Shown piece by piece: positions 61,884-64,000 of a DNA stretch of 64,000 bases. This DNA is from Anabaena sp. UHCC 0204 (GTDB taxonomy: Bacteria; Cyanobacteriota; Cyanobacteriia; Cyanobacteriales; Nostocaceae): assembly GCF_009711975.1 (NCBI RefSeq), contig NZ_VIKW01000001.1, positions 9,980 to 73,979 of the forward strand, given 5' to 3'. The notes below the pieces were generated by a model that was not told the DNA's origin, made no database searches, and saw only the letters and a list, made by a program, of their open reading frames with translations. The position numbers were made by a program, and so were the translations under genes. Each line of letters opens with the position of its first letter. Positions within the stretch are counted from its first letter, which is position 1.

Positions 61884-62905
61884 GAAGAAACAGTATGTAA
61901 ATGGCAAATATGATGGTGGTAATCCCAATTTACCACTTTATTTCTGCCAGTTGCTTTGGCTTCTAATAAGCATTGATCAGCACGATATAATAAACTTATA
62001 CCATTTCCGTCATCTTCGGTTTCTAGAGTCGCTACACCTAGACTAATGGTGATATTAATAGATAGTTTATTGTTAATTACAAATGAGTTTTCTTCAACTA
62101 CTCTATTGAGACGACTACTTATATTTAGTGCTTCTTGAATGTTAGTATTAGTCAACAAAATGACGAATTCTTCTCCACCATAGCGGAAAGGAATATCTTG
62201 CGATCGCAGATTATTTTTGAGTCGCTGACATAGTAATTGTAACAGGCGATCGCCTACTAAATGCCCATGAGTATCATTAACTTTTTTGAAAAAGTCTACA
62301 TCTAAGATAATCAAACTAAAAGGATCTTTTAAAGTTCTAGCTTGTTTAACTTGTTTAGGTAAATCCCATTCTAAAGCGCGGCGATTATTTAATTCTGTTA
62401 ATGAATCAGCTAAAGCGATCGCAGATAATAACGCATTTTTATCCAACAAATCTCGATATTTCTGAGCTTTCCGTAAACCAACCGTAAACTGAGCTATAAT
62501 TATTTGATAATTAGCTGCTAAATTTGCTAAACTATAAGTAGTTTGATCTTCAGGAATTTGCCAAATATAAGCATCAGCACCTTGTTCTAATGCAGCCGCA
62601 TTTACTAATAATTCCCATTCCCAATTTTCCTGACTTCTCTGAAAAAGTAACTCAGGACGATCCTCAAATAAAATGCAGTATATATAAGATAACTTAGTTT
62701 GTTCTTTCAACCAAAAACATAGCTCTAAACTTCCCACTAAACTCGCTTGGACTAAAATTATATCAGTCGGTGTAATTTGAATATGTGACTGAACATAATT
62801 GAGATCGTCAATAATATCTATATTAAAGATACTCGCATCAAGAATCTGATCTGGAAGTGTAGCCAGAAAATCATTACTTCCAAAAACCAAGATTGAACTT
62901 TTCAT
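61880..62905 (-). CDS. Diguanylate cyclase (GGDEF) with N-terminal receiver-like domain
   Basis: 341 residues. The first ~130 residues look like a degenerate receiver (ILVFGSNDFLATLPDQ...IILVQASLVG lacks the phospho-acceptor Asp). A helical linker leads to the GGDEF domain: DSLTELNNRRALEWDL, ILDVDFFKKVNDTHGHLVGD, and the active-site motif GGEEF. An RxxD (RSQD) five residues before it is the c-di-GMP inhibitory site. It makes c-di-GMP from two GTP. Overlaps the protease gene tail-to-tail by four bases. Confidence 0.93.
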   Translation of the reverse strand: MKSSILVFGSNDFLATLPDQILDASIFNIDIIDDLNYVQSHIQITPTDIILVQASLVGSLELCFWLKEQTKLSYIYCILFEDRPELLFQRSQENWEWELLVNAAALEQGADAYIWQIPEDQTTYSLANLAANYQIIIAQFTVGLRKAQKYRDLLDKNALLSAIALADSLTELNNRRALEWDLPKQVKQARTLKDPFSLIILDVDFFKKVNDTHGHLVGDRLLQLLCQRLKNNLRSQDIPFRYGGEEFVILLTNTNIQEALNISSRLNRVVEENSFVINNKLSINITISLGVATLETEDDGNGISLLYRADQCLLEAKATGRNKVVNWDYHHHICHLHTVSS

Positions 62906-63182
62906 TGTTTTCCATGTTCCATATTTCTAAGTTAAATAAACTATTTTCCACCAATAGCTTTGTCTAACTATTTTTGACAAGCATCAAGAGGATTTCTGCT
63001 GTTTTATTCACAAATTGTTAAGTTCTATACTATTTACTGTCTGATTTTTGTCCTTGACTTTCCAATGGTAAAAATACGGAATAATATCTTTGCCTAAATA
63101 AAGATATATTGCCAAAATTTAAGTTTTGTAAATAAAAATGTTAAAAAACGTGAAGAAAGAAAGGAATTTTCTTATTTTAAGA

Positions 63183-63241
63183 GTTGCTTAACAACTGAAT
63201 TGTCAAAGCCTTTCGACTACTGGCTTTGTGCAAACAGTAGT
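63183..63241. repeat. Overlapping, mutually exclusive hairpins
   Basis: GTTG / CAAC (63183-63195), AAAGCC (63205-63210) with GGCTTT (63222-63227), and ACTACTG (63216-63222) with CAGTAGT (63235-63241). The second and third stems share bases, so only one can form at a time, an attenuator-like layout. Confidence 0.55.
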
Positions 63242-63529
63242 CATCTAAAATTAGGTAGTAGATGATCTAATGTGATAAGAGTTTTTTGTTTATCCTTTAT
63301 TTGTATCTTTATTCGTACACCTATACCGTTTTTTCACAAGTATTTCTTAATAATTCCATCTCAATATTTTCTCTGTCAGCGTTGGTATTAAAATCAAATA
63401 AAGCCATCAGTAATCAATAATTTGCTTGATATCGGGCTTTTTAGCCCACATTCCCCAAAACTCAGACAGGTAATAAATAATAACTTTAAGCGTTGCTATG
63501 TAAAAGCAGGAATAAACTTAACGCATAGA

Positions 63530-63598
63530 CGCAAAACAGAACGGAAGTAGGGGTAATTCATGAATTACCCCTACGCAAGAATCTAAATTCAAGACTTG
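63530..63598. mobile_element. Decayed third copy of the AGGACTTACGCAA MITE
   Basis: The core TAGGGGTAATTCATG palindrome and the flanking GCAAAAC and CTACGCAAGAAT segments match copies 1 and 2, but both terminal inverted repeats are eroded. Confidence 0.75.
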
Positions 63599-63776
63599 GT
63601 ATTTTTGGAATTGGTGTTGCTGAGTGAAAGTATGAATTTGTTTTACGCAGAGGCTTAAAAAGAAAGAGTTTGAAAGTTTATATCTAAATTCAGCAACGCC
63701 GAATTTTACTAATCACCAATTAGCAGCCTAAACTAGATAACTAGCAACTTAATTTATTATTTTTTTGTAAACTCTC

Positions 63777-64000
63777 ATGTCTTCAACTTCCCAGTATCTT
63801 AGCGGTAACGATATTCGCCAAATATTTCTTGATTTCTACACGCAAAGGGGACACCAACCGCTTCCGAGTGCTTCCCTTGTTCCTGAAGATCCTACGGTGT
63901 TGCTAACTATTGCCGGAATGTTACCATTTAAGCCGATATTCCTGGGACAACGCACATCAGAATTTAAACGCGCTACGACTTCGCAAAAATGTATTCGTAC
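63777..64000 (+). CDS. alaS: Alanyl-tRNA synthetase, 5' end only
   Basis: 74 codons are visible before the window ends. The N-terminus reads [20 protein letters not shown], then [19 protein letters not shown] and [18 protein letters not shown], the typical AlaRS motif 1/2 region. It charges tRNA-Ala and edits Ser/Gly. The frame continues past 64000. It follows an 871-bp non-coding region. Confidence 0.96.
   Translation, partial: MSSTSQYLSGNDIRQIFLDFYTQRGHQPLPSASLVPEDPTVLLTIAGMLPFKPIFLGQRTSEFKRATTSQKCIR

Larger units (their letters stand above)
62906..63776. other. Long non-coding region upstream of alaS
   Basis: 871 bp with no gene. It holds the promoter of the minus-strand cyclase at its left. 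A cluster of overlapping hairpins lies at 63183-63241, a small GGGCT / AGCCC hairpin at 63434-63447, and a decayed MITE copy at about 63530-63598. The alaS promoter must be near its right end; no regulatory consensus was recognised. Confidence 0.6.

Overview
The window looks like chromosome of a filamentous, heterocyst-forming cyanobacterium (order Nostocales, Nostoc/Anabaena-like). The evidence is a kaiABC clock operon with a short KaiA, CyanoP (PsbP), phycocyanobilin synthesis (pcyA), flavodoxin, many GCGATCGC (HIP1) octamers, heptameric short tandem repeats, and the DevBCA plus TolC/HgdD export parts used for heterocyst glycolipid deposition. The DNA is AT-rich. I saw no rRNA, tRNA or CRISPR array.

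Layout. 1-4741 (minus strand): TolC-like outer membrane protein (cut by the window start), kaiC, kaiB, kaiA. 5346-8588: divergent hybrid histidine kinase with CBS-like and pseudo-receiver domains. 8804-15420: GT39 glycosyltransferase, lipoprotein, DUF565 protein, glycerate kinase, SelO AMPylase, GNAT. 15505-24660: bioB, flavodoxin, alpha/beta hydrolase, DUF502, nusB, ftsY and a GAF-SpoIIE phosphatase, separated by repeat-rich spacers. 24665-29362: an accessory island with DUF29, a two-zinc-ribbon protein, a rolling-circle Rep, an antitoxin-like gene and an Rpn nuclease. 29658-35961: psbP, maf, pcyA and devBCA with a textbook NtcA promoter far upstream. 36052-44980: mostly housekeeping genes (HAD phosphatase, Mo-nitrogenase-C protein, cupin, Nudix, DUF3531, TPR, ABC ATPase, rsmG, ribF, moxR). 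45027-47664: a small protein and a NACHT NTPase with a multi-spanning membrane tail; both carry the same Gln-rich QxGRD motif. 47721-51364: di-heme cytochrome and secA. 51503-54416: second accessory patch (Phd-type antitoxin, DUF4238, truncated small ORF, HTH protein, LMW-PTP-like). 54509-64000: ABC exporter, RNase HI, GNAT, PNPOx-like, ACC-deaminase-like, methyltransferase, M41-only protease, diguanylate cyclase and the start of alaS.

How the genes work together. DevB, DevC and DevA form an inner-membrane exporter whose outer-membrane partner in Anabaena is the TolC homologue HgdD. A homologue of that partner lies next to kaiC at the left edge, about 30 kb away. The kinase divergent from kaiA is a candidate clock input or output protein by position only. 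The most system-like unexplained unit is the NACHT pair at 45-47.7 kb, which resembles bacterial NLR-type defence with a short homotypic signalling motif. The rolling-circle Rep island is the clearest sign of plasmid-derived DNA. Dispersed repeats (a roughly 90-bp MITE, a GTAGGGGCGCAG palindrome, heptamers, GCAGAG-type arrays) account for much of the non-coding sequence.
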